From positions 856,260-920,259 of the forward strand of contig NZ_LT574837.1 in NCBI RefSeq assembly GCF_900086725.1: a DNA stretch of 64,000 nucleotides, written 5' to 3'. Both the position numbers and the translations under genes were made by a program. Origin of the DNA: Bariatricus massiliensis. GTDB taxonomy: Bacteria; Bacillota; Clostridia; Lachnospirales; Lachnospiraceae. Below are positions 53,349 to 64,000 of this stretch, piece by piece. The notes under the pieces are model-generated. The model was not told where the DNA came from. It worked only from the letters and a program-made list of their open reading frames with translations, and made no database searches. Within the stretch, counting starts at the first letter, position 1. Each line of letters begins with the position of its first letter.

Positions 53349-53738
53349 TTATTCCATCTCATATAATACACAAGGCTCGATAATATACGCCGGATATTCG
53401 CCGCCCTTATCGCTCCACATGCGGGCAATAGCGCGCAAATACCTATTATTGTCATTCGCAAGCTCCACGGGGAATTCTATTATCTGCTTCTCCAAAACTT
53501 CCACAATCCCAACAATATCATCCACTTTCAAAATTAATATATCTTCTCCGTTTTGGACAACAAGCTGATATTTCCTCATGTCCGCTGCTATCCCGCCTGC
53601 CAATACTGCAAAATCCAAAACCGGCAAGTCTCCCATATCCTCCATACCATCAACAACAGATTTCACACAAAAAAGAGGAATTAAAAAAGAAATGTCATAC
53701 GCAGAAAACAACATATACAAATTCTCCGATTCTTCCAT
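53349..53738 (-). CDS. CheW-domain protein, first gene of the chemosensory operon
   Basis: 129 residues, CheW-like (NLYMLFSAYDISFLIPLFCVKSVVDG; LKVDDIVGIVEVLEKQIIE). Shorter than standard CheW and divergent in sequence. GGGGGAGAATC before ATG. Upstream 53739-53830 holds an AT-rich promoter region I could not resolve to a single promoter. Confidence 0.72.
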   Translation of the reverse strand: MEESENLYMLFSAYDISFLIPLFCVKSVVDGMEDMGDLPVLDFAVLAGGIAADMRKYQLVVQNGEDILILKVDDIVGIVEVLEKQIIEFPVELANDNNRYLRAIARMWSDKGGEYPAYIIEPCVLYEME

Positions 53739-53890
53739 GATTCTCCCCCTTTTTTCTTATAATTACCACTATATCCATAATACGTTATCCCATAAAAAAA
53801 CACAAGCCAAAGCACTTAACTTAGCGATTGTTGGCTATTACATTTTGTGATATCCTGATTATATCATTGAACTATAGAAAGGGGATGCAT

Positions 53891-55018
53891 ATGAAAGTAG
53901 TTATCGCCATCGATTCACTAAAAGGAAGTCTCACATCCATGGATGCCGGCCTTGCAGTTAAAGAAGGGATTCTGGCTGCCGTACCGGATGCAGAAGTCAT
54001 CGTCCGGCCTCTCGCAGATGGAGGGGAAGGTACAGTAGACGCATTGATCGAGGGGTATGGCGCCGAAAAAGTCTGTCTGTCCGTAACCGGCCCTCTCGCT
54101 CATCCTGTCTCCTGTTATTACGGATATCTTCCCCATACTGGAACGGCAATTATAGAAATGGCCGCCGCTGCCGGAATCACCCTTATCCCCTCTTTTGCCA
54201 AGGATCCGCTGCACGCAACCACTTACGGAGTAGGAGAATTGATTCTTGACGCCCTTTCAAAAGGCTGCCGGGATTTTATCATCGGAGTTGGCGGAAGCGC
54301 TACCAACGACGGAGGTCTGGGCATGCTTAAAGCTCTGGGATGTACTTTCCACGATATCCACGGGAACGATGTGGGCGAAGGCGGAAACGCTCTTGCAAAA
54401 ATAAATTCCATCGACACAAGCGGCATGAACCCTAATCTGAAACACTGCCGGTTTCAGATTGCATGTGATGTCTCCAACCCACTCTGTGGCAAAAATGGAG
54501 CTACCTATGTTTATGGCCCGCAAAAAGGCGCCGACATCCACATGATATCAAAGCTAGATTCAGCCATGGCTCACTTTGCCCAAAAAACAACCCAGTTTTT
54601 AAATACGGACTATTCTCAAGTCCCCGGTGCAGGAGCGGCCGGCGGCCTTGGATACGCCTTCCTAAGCTATCTAAACGCGCAGCTCATACCCGGGACCGAA
54701 TTGATTCTAAATGCCATTCATCTGGAAGCAGACCTAAAGGACGCAGACATCGCAGTCACCGGGGAAGGTCGACTGGATTCACAGACGGTCATGGGAAAGG
54801 CTCCCTTAGGAGTTGCAAAACTGGCGAAAAAGCATCACGCAAAAGTGATTGCTTTTGCCGGGACCGTGGCAGACGACGCTGACGCCTGCAATCAAGCCGG
54901 CATCGACGCCTTTTTCCCTATTATAAGGGACATCACTACACTCGAGGAGGCAATGAAGCCTGACAACGCCAGAGCTAACCTGCGGGCTGCCGCAAATCAA
55001 GTGTTCCGCCTTTTATAG
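53891..55018 (+). CDS. Glycerate 2-kinase (GlxK/GarK family)
   Basis: 375 residues from ATG 53891 (AAGGGG upstream): MKVVIAIDSLKGSLTS, RPLADGGEGTVDAL, GVGGSATNDGGLGML and VTGEGRLDSQT. It phosphorylates glycerate to 2-phosphoglycerate. An upstream in-frame start at 53885 and a longer frame to 53828 are less likely. Convergent with the DUF1576 gene, with a small TATGCC/GGCATA hairpin between. Confidence 0.93.
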   Translation: MKVVIAIDSLKGSLTSMDAGLAVKEGILAAVPDAEVIVRPLADGGEGTVDALIEGYGAEKVCLSVTGPLAHPVSCYYGYLPHTGTAIIEMAAAAGITLIPSFAKDPLHATTYGVGELILDALSKGCRDFIIGVGGSATNDGGLGMLKALGCTFHDIHGNDVGEGGNALAKINSIDTSGMNPNLKHCRFQIACDVSNPLCGKNGATYVYGPQKGADIHMISKLDSAMAHFAQKTTQFLNTDYSQVPGAGAAGGLGYAFLSYLNAQLIPGTELILNAIHLEADLKDADIAVTGEGRLDSQTVMGKAPLGVAKLAKKHHAKVIAFAGTVADDADACNQAGIDAFFPIIRDITTLEEAMKPDNARANLRAAANQVFRLL

Positions 55019-55033
55019 CAGCTTCCTTATGCC

Positions 55034-56314
55034 TTAAAGCGGCATAGTTCCTTTTGCCCGCGCCTTCCTGTCCTCAATAGACTGAATAATCGGCACCATA
55101 AAGGCCGCAACGATTCCCCCTGCGAATCCATTATTGTAGAGATTCATGCCTCCATAAATAATTCCCACATTCATAGCCACTGACGAGTGCAGGAATCCCG
55201 CGATTATTCCGGCGATTACCCCGAACTCACCCGCAATCGGCGCAAGTGTCGTAGAGAAGAGCAAGGTGATGATTGGAGACGGATCTGTAATATTCCACGT
55301 CTTCGTCAGGCTGGCAAGCCACACGCCCATCATGACAGGTAGTATATTTCTCACATGCTTCCCAGTAGCCCCGAATCCCACCACCGTGAAAATACCTCCT
55401 ATCGTCGGTCCATTCAAATCACCCCCGACAAGAAGTACAAAGGCCGTAGCCACAATTCCATTTATCCCCATGTTCACCAGCGCGGTACTGAATCCATCCT
55501 CCTGTACATAATCAGTACCCCCTAAGCCGCTTGATTTTAATATAGCCCTAAACTGGCTGAATGCTGTCGGCGAGTGAAAACGACCAAGCGCTATCATTAG
55601 TAAGAAGAATACAAACAGGAGAACGGCAAATATTCTATCGTTTCCGGTAGACCAGATGAGTCTGGATTCCGTCTCAAGTCCAAAAGATTTAAACACGGAA
55701 ATAATGACCGTCGCAATAATCCCCGATGAAAATCCCACATTGTACAGAGAATATCCCTTGTGAAGATAGAAAACATGTGTAGACAAGGGCGGCAGGACAA
55801 ATCCAATGACCGCGCCGGCCAAAAGGCTCAGGATAAGCTTGAGTGCAGGGGGCACTTCCGGCAGCTGCATAATCTGCGTTATAATTGGCGACAGACATGT
55901 TCCATAAAACCCTACATAAATATATTTTGATACGGAAACTTTATGGTATCTGGCATAACACCACACGCCGAACAGAATGGCCCAGATGTTGAGTATATTT
56001 TTGCCAAACAGAGAAAAGCCCATCATCAGAAAGATTGATGTGATCGTATGCCCGTCCATTTCCATATTAAGGAAATATAAAATCCCAATACAGACAAGCG
56101 TCAGGATACCGGCATTAATAAAAGCGGCCCCGATACCGCCGATAGCAATATAATCAGTAATCAGAAAATCCGGCTCCTTTAAAATCGTAATCAACCCGCG
56201 GTAAATGTCGGGCAGCGGCTGGAGAAAAAGCCCCGCAATCAGGAAATATGCCGGAAGAAGGGTCAGATACAAAAATTTCTTTTTTCGTGTCATGGTACGG
56301 TGTTGTTTTAACAT
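55034..56314 (-). CDS. DUF1576 family integral membrane protein
   Basis: 426 residues with about eleven membrane helices and an internal duplication: GGIGAAFINAGILTLVC in the first half and FSTALVNMGINGIVATAF in the second, each followed by a G-F-x-L/ATGK motif (SLFGKNILN; GATGKHVRN). This matches DUF1576. The repeat suggests an inverted-repeat transporter fold; substrate unknown. AAAGGAG before ATG. Confidence 0.85.
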   Translation of the reverse strand: MLKQHRTMTRKKKFLYLTLLPAYFLIAGLFLQPLPDIYRGLITILKEPDFLITDYIAIGGIGAAFINAGILTLVCIGILYFLNMEMDGHTITSIFLMMGFSLFGKNILNIWAILFGVWCYARYHKVSVSKYIYVGFYGTCLSPIITQIMQLPEVPPALKLILSLLAGAVIGFVLPPLSTHVFYLHKGYSLYNVGFSSGIIATVIISVFKSFGLETESRLIWSTGNDRIFAVLLFVFFLLMIALGRFHSPTAFSQFRAILKSSGLGGTDYVQEDGFSTALVNMGINGIVATAFVLLVGGDLNGPTIGGIFTVVGFGATGKHVRNILPVMMGVWLASLTKTWNITDPSPIITLLFSTTLAPIAGEFGVIAGIIAGFLHSSVAMNVGIIYGGMNLYNNGFAGGIVAAFMVPIIQSIEDRKARAKGTMPL

Positions 56315-56496
56315 AATTCTCCTTTCTGTCGAAACAGCATCATTTTCTTTATACTATTATAGCAATATTTTTGCCCAAACACTATTGCTTTCTTCTATAA
56401 ATCAACTTCGTTTATAGGGCTTTTGAATTAGGAATTCTTTCGTGCCCGGGCTATAATAGTTATATGTAAAATGTTGCCAATACGGAGGAGAATTAT

Positions 56497-57648
56497 ATGG
56501 AAATCATTAAAGAGCTGCCGGAAGTATTTGAAGAATTTGCCGAACAGCGTAAAAAATCTTTTTTAAGCATGAAAGAACTTAAAGACAAAGGGGTACCTGT
56601 GGTAGGAGCATACTGTACTTACTTTCCTCAGGAAATCGCCATGGCTATGGGCGCGGCTACCGTCAGCCTCTGCTCCACTTCGGATGAGACTATTCCGGAC
56701 GCAGAGAAGGATCTTCCGAAGAATCTTTGCCCCCTTATCAAATCCAGCTACGGTTTTGCTATAACAGACAAATGTCCATTCTTCTATTTTTCTGACTTGG
56801 TCGTAGGAGAGACAACCTGTGACGGCAAGAAGAAAATGTATGAATATATGGGGCAATTCAAGGACGTATTTTTAATGGAGCTCCCAAACACACAGAAAGA
56901 AGAAGCGTTAAAGCTATGGAGAAGTGAAATCATCCGCTTTAAAGAATATCTTGAAGAGAAGTTTGATGTAGAAATCACCGAGGAGCAGATTCGTGATGCA
57001 ATCAAGATCAACAACGCCGGACGCCGCTCTCTAAAAGCACTGTATGAAACTATGAAAAATGACCCCGTTCCCATTAAAGGTCAGGATCTCTTCAAAGTTC
57101 TATACGGCAGCACCTTCAAATTCGACCGTTCACAAATTCCAGAAGAGGTTGACGCACTCGTCGCCAAAATTAATAAAGAATATGCCGAAGGCAAAATGGA
57201 AGAGAAAAAACCAAGAATTTTAATTACCGGATGCCCAATCGGAGGTGCAACCGAGAAAATCATCCGTGCCGTGGAGGACAACGGCGGTATAGCCGTGACC
57301 TTTGAGAGCTGCAGCGGCGCCAAGTCAATCGACAAGCTCGTAGATGAAGACAACCCCGATGTATACGATGCTTTAGCTCGCCGCTATTTAGATATCGGAT
57401 GTTCCGTCATGGCGCCTAACCCGAACCGGCTCGAACTTTTGGGCAGGTTGATTGACGAATACAAGGTGGACGGTGTGGTGGAAATGCTTCTGCAGGCCTG
57501 CCATACATACGCCGTTGAATCCAAGGGAATCCGTGATTTTGTGACCGGTGAAAAGCATATTCCTTATATCGCCGTTGAGACCGATTATTCACAGGCGGAT
57601 ATCGGACAGTTGAATACAAGAATCACTGCATTTTTAGAAATGCTTTAA
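56497..57648 (+). CDS. Double-cubane cluster protein / 2-hydroxyacyl-CoA dehydratase-like (HgdB family)
   Basis: 383 residues of the HgdB/FldB-like family. Cluster cysteines are seen in GAYCTYFP, SLCSTSDE, NLCPLIKSSYG, DKCPFFYFSD and ITGCPIGG. Stand-alone members paired with an activator (YjiM/YjiL type) form the double-cubane [8Fe-9S] cluster reductases described by Jeoung and Dobbek; a dehydratase alpha subunit is absent, which favours that reading over a true dehydratase. ACGGAGGAG before ATG. Followed after 23 bp by its activator gene. Confidence 0.88.
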   Translation: MEIIKELPEVFEEFAEQRKKSFLSMKELKDKGVPVVGAYCTYFPQEIAMAMGAATVSLCSTSDETIPDAEKDLPKNLCPLIKSSYGFAITDKCPFFYFSDLVVGETTCDGKKKMYEYMGQFKDVFLMELPNTQKEEALKLWRSEIIRFKEYLEEKFDVEITEEQIRDAIKINNAGRRSLKALYETMKNDPVPIKGQDLFKVLYGSTFKFDRSQIPEEVDALVAKINKEYAEGKMEEKKPRILITGCPIGGATEKIIRAVEDNGGIAVTFESCSGAKSIDKLVDEDNPDVYDALARRYLDIGCSVMAPNPNRLELLGRLIDEYKVDGVVEMLLQACHTYAVESKGIRDFVTGEKHIPYIAVETDYSQADIGQLNTRITAFLEML

Positions 57649-57671
57649 GAATAAAAGGCAGGAATGATACG

Positions 57672-58433
57672 ATGAATTATGTAGGAATTGATATAGGCTC
57701 TACCGCCTCAAAAGTCGTAGTACGCGGTGAGGAGGATTTTCACTTTGTGCTGCCCACAGGCTGGAGCAGTAAAGAAACTACTATCACAATAAAGGAGAAG
57801 CTTCTCTCGCAGGGAATCGATGTAAATTCTGAGGCAAACCGTGTGACCGCGACCGGTTATGGACGGGTCGCCGTTGATTTTGCCGACAATGTCATCACAG
57901 AGATTACCTGCCATGCCCGGGGCGGCAGAGAACTCTGCGGAGATAACTGCGCCGTCATAGATGTGGGTGGGCAGGATACTAAGATTATCCTTATCAGCCA
58001 TGGTATGGTACAGGATTTCCTTATGAATGACAAATGTTCCGCCGGAACCGGAAAGTTCTTGGAAATTATGTCCAACCGGCTGGGCGTCACGCTGGAGGAA
58101 TTATTCGAACTTGCCTCAACAGGAAATCCAGTGTCCATCAGCTCCCTCTGTACTGTTTTTGCAGAATCCGAGGTTATCAGCTATATTGGGGAAGGGAGAA
58201 AACGGGAAGATATTGCCGCCGGTGTAGTAGAATCCGTGGCGGCAAAGGTTGCCCAGCTTGCCCAGAGAAAGGACTTGCCCGAAAAAGTAATTCTCACCGG
58301 AGGATTGAGCAATAATCCCTATTTTACAGATGTTCTGTCCAAAAAGACAGGAAAGCATGTGGAACCAACTGCATTTGGACGGTACGCCGGAGCGCTGGGC
58401 GCAGCTCTTCTGGCAGAGGAAAAAAGGAGATAA
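57672..58433 (+). CDS. BadF/BadG/HgdC-type ATPase activator
   Basis: 253 residues: YVGIDIGSTASKVV phosphate motif, TATGYGR, IDVGGQDTK, NDKCSAGTGKF and SLCTVFAESEV with the two cysteines that hold the intersubunit [4Fe-4S] cluster, and LTGGLSNNP. ATP hydrolysis drives electron transfer to the double-cubane protein. Same operon as the preceding gene. Confidence 0.92.
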   Translation: MNYVGIDIGSTASKVVVRGEEDFHFVLPTGWSSKETTITIKEKLLSQGIDVNSEANRVTATGYGRVAVDFADNVITEITCHARGGRELCGDNCAVIDVGGQDTKIILISHGMVQDFLMNDKCSAGTGKFLEIMSNRLGVTLEELFELASTGNPVSISSLCTVFAESEVISYIGEGRKREDIAAGVVESVAAKVAQLAQRKDLPEKVILTGGLSNNPYFTDVLSKKTGKHVEPTAFGRYAGALGAALLAEEKRR

Positions 58434-58442
58434 GCAGCTAAA

Positions 58443-58474
58443 GAGGAGAGAGAAGTTTAGCTTCTCTCCCCTCT
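58443..58474 (+). terminator. Hairpin after the activator gene
   Basis: AGAGG-AGAGAGAAG-TTTAG-CTTCTCTC-CCCTCT; a strong stem but with little T-run, so it may be an unusual terminator between convergent genes. Confidence 0.55.
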
Positions 58475-58487
58475 AACATGCCGCTTC

Positions 58488-59237
58488 TTACAATCCGCAG
58501 TATTCTGCAATCAAACTGTATAGCCTGTCCGACGAACAGACGGGCACCATAGCTGTCGTACCTTCAATTTGTATATCTTCATAAGTGTCTTCCGCCGCCG
58601 TAAGCACCAATGCCGGAATCACATCATACTTCTCCCCAAATAGTACTTCCAAATATTCACAATACTTAACCGCCTGAAGAACATCTTCCTCCGCATAGCT
58701 ATTCTTCATTTTAAATTCCAGCGTGAAAATCTTCCCCTCAGTAATCAAGATAACATCCGCGTAAATGCGTATAGTCTTGGCCCTCTTAATACGAAGTTCA
58801 AATATAATTTCCCATTTTTCCCAAAGCGAATGGTCTGCTCCCCTTTGACTCAAACTGGCAAATAAATTCTGCATGGAATAGTAAGTATCCTCAAAGGAGT
58901 GAAATAGTCCTCTTTTGTCGTTAAGATTTCGCCCAATATTCCTACATCCCTCCTTCAGACGTTCCAAAAACTCCTCAAGATCCGTGTCTAGAAATTCATT
59001 TACCCAGCTGTAATACCCGGAAAATTCACCTATTCCTTGATGTGGTACGCTCTGGCGGATCAACCCATGCCATCGGTACTCTTTGTCACAATAACACAGC
59101 TCTTTCATATATGGAGAACCATACAAATAATGATTGATAGTATACCTTGTCTGCCCTGATTTCTTTCCGATTTCCCTAGCTTTAATCCCATCGCTGCTGC
59201 TTATCAGGGAATATATTTTTGTCTCTATTCTATCCAC
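58488..59237 (-). CDS. PD-(D/E)XK nuclease-superfamily-like protein with N-terminal HTH
   Basis: About 249 residues from GTG 59237 (TAGGAG 4 bp upstream); a frame from ATG 59264 adds nine residues but lacks a ribosome-binding site. An N-terminal winged-helix-like part (IKAREIGKKSGQTRYTINHYLYG) precedes a core with IYADVILITEGKIFTLEFKMKNS and AVKYCEYLEVLFG, matching D-...-ExK plus the Q/Y helix of PD-(D/E)XK nucleases. Function unknown; perhaps a nucleic-acid-binding defence or repair protein. Confidence 0.65.
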   Translation of the reverse strand: MDRIETKIYSLISSSDGIKAREIGKKSGQTRYTINHYLYGSPYMKELCYCDKEYRWHGLIRQSVPHQGIGEFSGYYSWVNEFLDTDLEEFLERLKEGCRNIGRNLNDKRGLFHSFEDTYYSMQNLFASLSQRGADHSLWEKWEIIFELRIKRAKTIRIYADVILITEGKIFTLEFKMKNSYAEEDVLQAVKYCEYLEVLFGEKYDVIPALVLTAAEDTYEDIQIEGTTAMVPVCSSDRLYSLIAEYCGL

Positions 59238-59286
59238 AATTCTCCTACCTTCCACAGGCAGCATTCATATACTGCCATATTTCCAG

Positions 59287-59709
59287 TTACTCTAAATTGA
59301 ATGGCCCAAATCCATGCGGCAGCAATTCTTTCAGCCTATACATATGATACCGCCTGTCATCCACAGCCAAAATAACCTGAAAGGTTTCCGGATTACAGAA
59401 TTCCATCATCACCTGCCTGCACACACCACAGGGAGGCGTATACTCTGTCACCACGCCGTCTTTACCGCCCACAATACATATCGCTTTGAATTTAGTGATT
59501 CCTTCACTGACCGCCTTGAAAAATGCCGTACGCTCCGCACAGTTTGACGGCGTATAAGCGGCATTCTCTATATTGCATCCCGTATAAATCTTCCCATTAT
59601 CAGCCAGCAGAGCGGCTCCAACCTTGAAACCAGAATACGGCGTATAGGAATACTTTAACTGCCCCAGCGCTGTATCGATCATATGCACAACCAACTTATC
59701 GTCCAACAT
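59287..59709 (-). CDS. cdd: Cytidine deaminase
   Basis: 140 residues: SGFKVGAALLADNGKIYTGCNIENAAY, CAERTAFFKA with the catalytic Glu and zinc Cys, and PPCGVCRQVMMEF with the other two zinc Cys. Deaminates cytidine and deoxycytidine to uridine products in pyrimidine salvage. GGGGGAG before ATG. Confidence 0.96.
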   Translation of the reverse strand: MLDDKLVVHMIDTALGQLKYSYTPYSGFKVGAALLADNGKIYTGCNIENAAYTPSNCAERTAFFKAVSEGITKFKAICIVGGKDGVVTEYTPPCGVCRQVMMEFCNPETFQVILAVDDRRYHMYRLKELLPHGFGPFNLE

Positions 59710-59746
59710 TCTTTCACTCCCCCTTTTCCTTCATTAAAAAGATTTA

Positions 59747-59959
59747 TTACATGTATTTTCGTATATACCCTTCAATTTTTTCTACCGACGGAACAGTACC
59801 ACTTAATACAAGTTTACCATTAATCATTAGTGAAGGCGAGACCATTATACCTAATTTTACAATCTCCATCAAATCCTCCACCTTCAAGATTTCTGCCTTG
59901 ACTCCTGTATTCTTAACAGCCTCTTCAACATTCGCAAATAACTTCGAGCACTTGTTCAT
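59747..59959 (-). CDS. Truncated thioredoxin-like (redox-active disulfide 2 family) protein
   Basis: 70 residues that match the family from the second active-site Cys onward: MNKCSKLFANVEEAV, VSPSLMINGKLVLSGTVPSVEKI. Full-length members begin with a beta strand and a CxxC; here the first strand and first Cys are missing, and an in-frame TGA lies just before the ATG. It is probably a broken gene, or a one-cysteine remnant that is still translated. Confidence 0.6.
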   Translation of the reverse strand: MNKCSKLFANVEEAVKNTGVKAEILKVEDLMEIVKLGIMVSPSLMINGKLVLSGTVPSVEKIEGYIRKYM

Positions 59960-60035
59960 TTGTCAATATACATATTGATTTTTTTCGATATATTGTTAAA
60001 CCAAAAAAACTTCTATTTCCTTTTGTTTTAAATGC

Positions 60036-60066
60036 AAAAAAACCTGCAAACAATAATGTTTGCAGG
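60036..60066 (-). terminator. Terminator after tRNA-Asn
   Basis: CCTGCAAACA-ATAA-TGTTTGCAGG, perfect 10-bp stem, with a T-run on the minus strand. Ends the rRNA-tRNA transcript. Confidence 0.85.
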
Positions 60067-60077
60067 CTTTCTCTCAA

Positions 60078-60149
60078 CTCCCCGAGTTGGGTTCGAACCA
60101 ACGACCCTTCGGTTAACAGCCGAATGCTCTACCGCTGAGCTATCGAGGA
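60078..60149 (-). tRNA. tRNA-Asn (anticodon GTT)
   Basis: 72-nt cloverleaf: acceptor TCCTCGA/TCGGGGA, D-arm GCTCAGCGGTAGAGC, anticodon loop CTGTTAA, T-arm GTTGGTTCGAACCCAAC. Lies downstream of the 23S gene in the same transcript. Confidence 0.95.
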
Positions 60150-60270
60150 TCACTTCTTATATTATATACATTTTTTCTGATTTTACAAGTATCTTCTTCT
60201 ACTTTTTCCATGTACCTTCAAAACCGCATACAAACCTAATCATTCCATCCATTTTTCCCTTCCTACCTCT

Positions 60271-63161
<2,891 letters not shown>

Positions 63162-63727
63162 ACCAGCTCCTCCCCACGGGATGGGGATAAGCCACACACA
63201 TCTAGCGTGATGTGCGTTGGTATTCAGGTTCGTTTTTTGAATTCGTTTTCTCGAATCGTGTTTCCACTGCTCTCACAGTGGATCCTCGGATGTCTTTTCT
63301 TAAATATTTCTATTTGAGAATTGATTATTTTTTGTATGCGATTTTCAAGGTACATGAAGATGTGAGCACATAAGAAACGGTTTTGTGTGGAAAGCTCGCT
63401 TTCCTAAGCAAAATTGCTTTCTTATGTATTGGCATGTAATGCCATGACCGAAAGAACTTGTTCTTGAGGTGCAAAGGTCACATCTTGACTGAATTTTATC
63501 AGTCATCAGAAATCAAAAGCTTTCTTTCAATCTCTGATCACTGGTAAAGACCAGCTATCATAACAGCACTGCCCTGCTGATTGGGTTGGTTCCCGGCATA
63601 CCTCCGTTCGCCTGTATCTATGCTCAAAGACTGGTACGGTAGCTAACCGCATCTAGTCGCTTGACACTTCGGAGCGAATCTCCAAAGCTTCATCTACATC
63701 AAGCACAGTCTGCTTATTCTTTTTTAA
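63162..63727 (-). other. 5S-23S spacer with nested hairpins
   Basis: 566 bp without a gene or tRNA. AAGATGTGA (63357-63365) pairs with TCACATCTT (63478-63486), enclosing CATAAGAAA/TTTCTTATG, GGAAAGC/GCTTTCC, GGCAT/ATGCC and AAGAAC/GTTCTT hairpins. This looks like RNase processing structure of the pre-rRNA. The stretch from 63846 to the window end (64000) is also spacer; the 16S 3' end is not reached. Confidence 0.6.
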
Positions 63728-63845
63728 TGCTGGCGGCCACCTGCTCTCCCACACCGTCTCCAGTGCAGTACCATCGGCCGGTCAGGTCTTAACCATCGTG
63801 TTCGGGATGGGAACGGGTGTCTCCCCTGACCGCATCGCCACCAGC
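63728..63845 (-). rRNA. 5S ribosomal RNA
   Basis: About 118 nt with paired ends GCTGGTGGC / GCCGCCAGC and the conserved loop CCCATCCCGAACACG. It lies upstream of the 23S gene in the direction of transcription, the reverse of the usual 23S-5S order. Confidence 0.93.
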
Positions 63846-64000
63846 GGTATTAAGTTATATTCCGTGAGTGCAGTCTTTCTTCTAACTCGATTCCGCTCTG
63901 CTTCATCTCGTTAGATTCAATCCTTCTTATGCATCCTGTCTTCCAGTTTTGTTCCTGCAAGCCAGCTTGCGTCACAAACCTGTAATCCATTCTGCGCACT

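Overview
The window looks like a chromosomal segment of a low-to-mid-GC anaerobic Firmicute, most likely a gut Clostridium-cluster-XIVa / Lachnospiraceae-type bacterium. Evidence: Gram-positive-style AAGGAGG ribosome-binding sites, TTGACA/TATAAT promoters, a CheC/CheD-type chemotaxis operon, a double-cubane (2-hydroxyacyl-CoA dehydratase-like) protein with its ATPase activator, DUF1576, YitT, a PAP2-DagK fusion, and Lachnospiraceae-like rRNA. The species assignment is inference; nothing was searched. No complete IS element, prophage or CRISPR array was seen.

Layout. 1-1.4 kb: GntR-controlled ABC transporter (permease cut by the window edge). 1.49-2.12 kb: five tandem copies of a 126-bp hairpin-rich repeat. 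2.1-9 kb: membrane and envelope genes (DUF3810 protein, AraC regulator, AarF/UbiB kinase plus phasin-like partner, PAP2-undecaprenol kinase fusion, GNAT, M50-like protein). 9-13 kb: folate operon folC-folE-HD-folP-folBK. 13.3-17.4 kb: AT-rich restriction-modification island (C5-cytosine methyltransferase, Sau3AI/MutH-like endonuclease, Vsr-like nuclease, one unknown protein). 17.6-22.6 kb: ECF sigma operon and MarR-MATE-YitT operon. 22.9-28.5 kb: proC, a PTS-EIIC/EAL fusion, and a hybrid histidine kinase with two receivers. 28.5-31.3 kb: bltD-like polyamine acetyltransferase behind a strongly structured leader, DUF3795 protein, ThrE exporter, small conserved clostridial protein. 31.4-41.4 kb: accessory and regulatory genes (XRE, TetR plus Kef-type antiporter with a large operator, RibD-like reductase, WYL regulator, isochorismatase) and a dinB - small protein - yedK translesion/abasic-site operon. 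41.5-45.2 kb: AT-rich cluster of orphan immunity genes with short remnants of polymorphic-toxin C-termini. 45.3-45.5 kb: tRNA-Cys and tRNA-Glu. 45.6-53.7 kb: chemosensory operon of ten genes (three CheW-like, CheR, CheY, MCP, CheC, CheD, REC-GGDEF, CheA) without cheB. 53.9-59.96 kb: glycerate kinase, DUF1576, double-cubane reductase pair, PD-(D/E)XK protein, cytidine deaminase, a truncated thioredoxin. 60-64 kb: tRNA-Asn, 23S and 5S rRNA on the minus strand, with 5S placed upstream of 23S.

How it works together. The most coherent systems are (i) a chemosensory array whose operon includes a receiver-linked diguanylate cyclase, in a genome that also carries the EIIC-EAL phosphodiesterase 20 kb away, suggesting a Wsp-like route from receptor to c-di-GMP with Firmicute-style CheC/CheD adaptation; (ii) a GATC-type (inferred) restriction system whose methyltransferase promoter carries a 14-bp palindrome centred on GATC; (iii) the folate operon; (iv) the ATP-driven double-cubane reductase pair; and (v) the toxin/immunity remnant island beside tRNA genes. 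Function calls come from reading motifs by eye.
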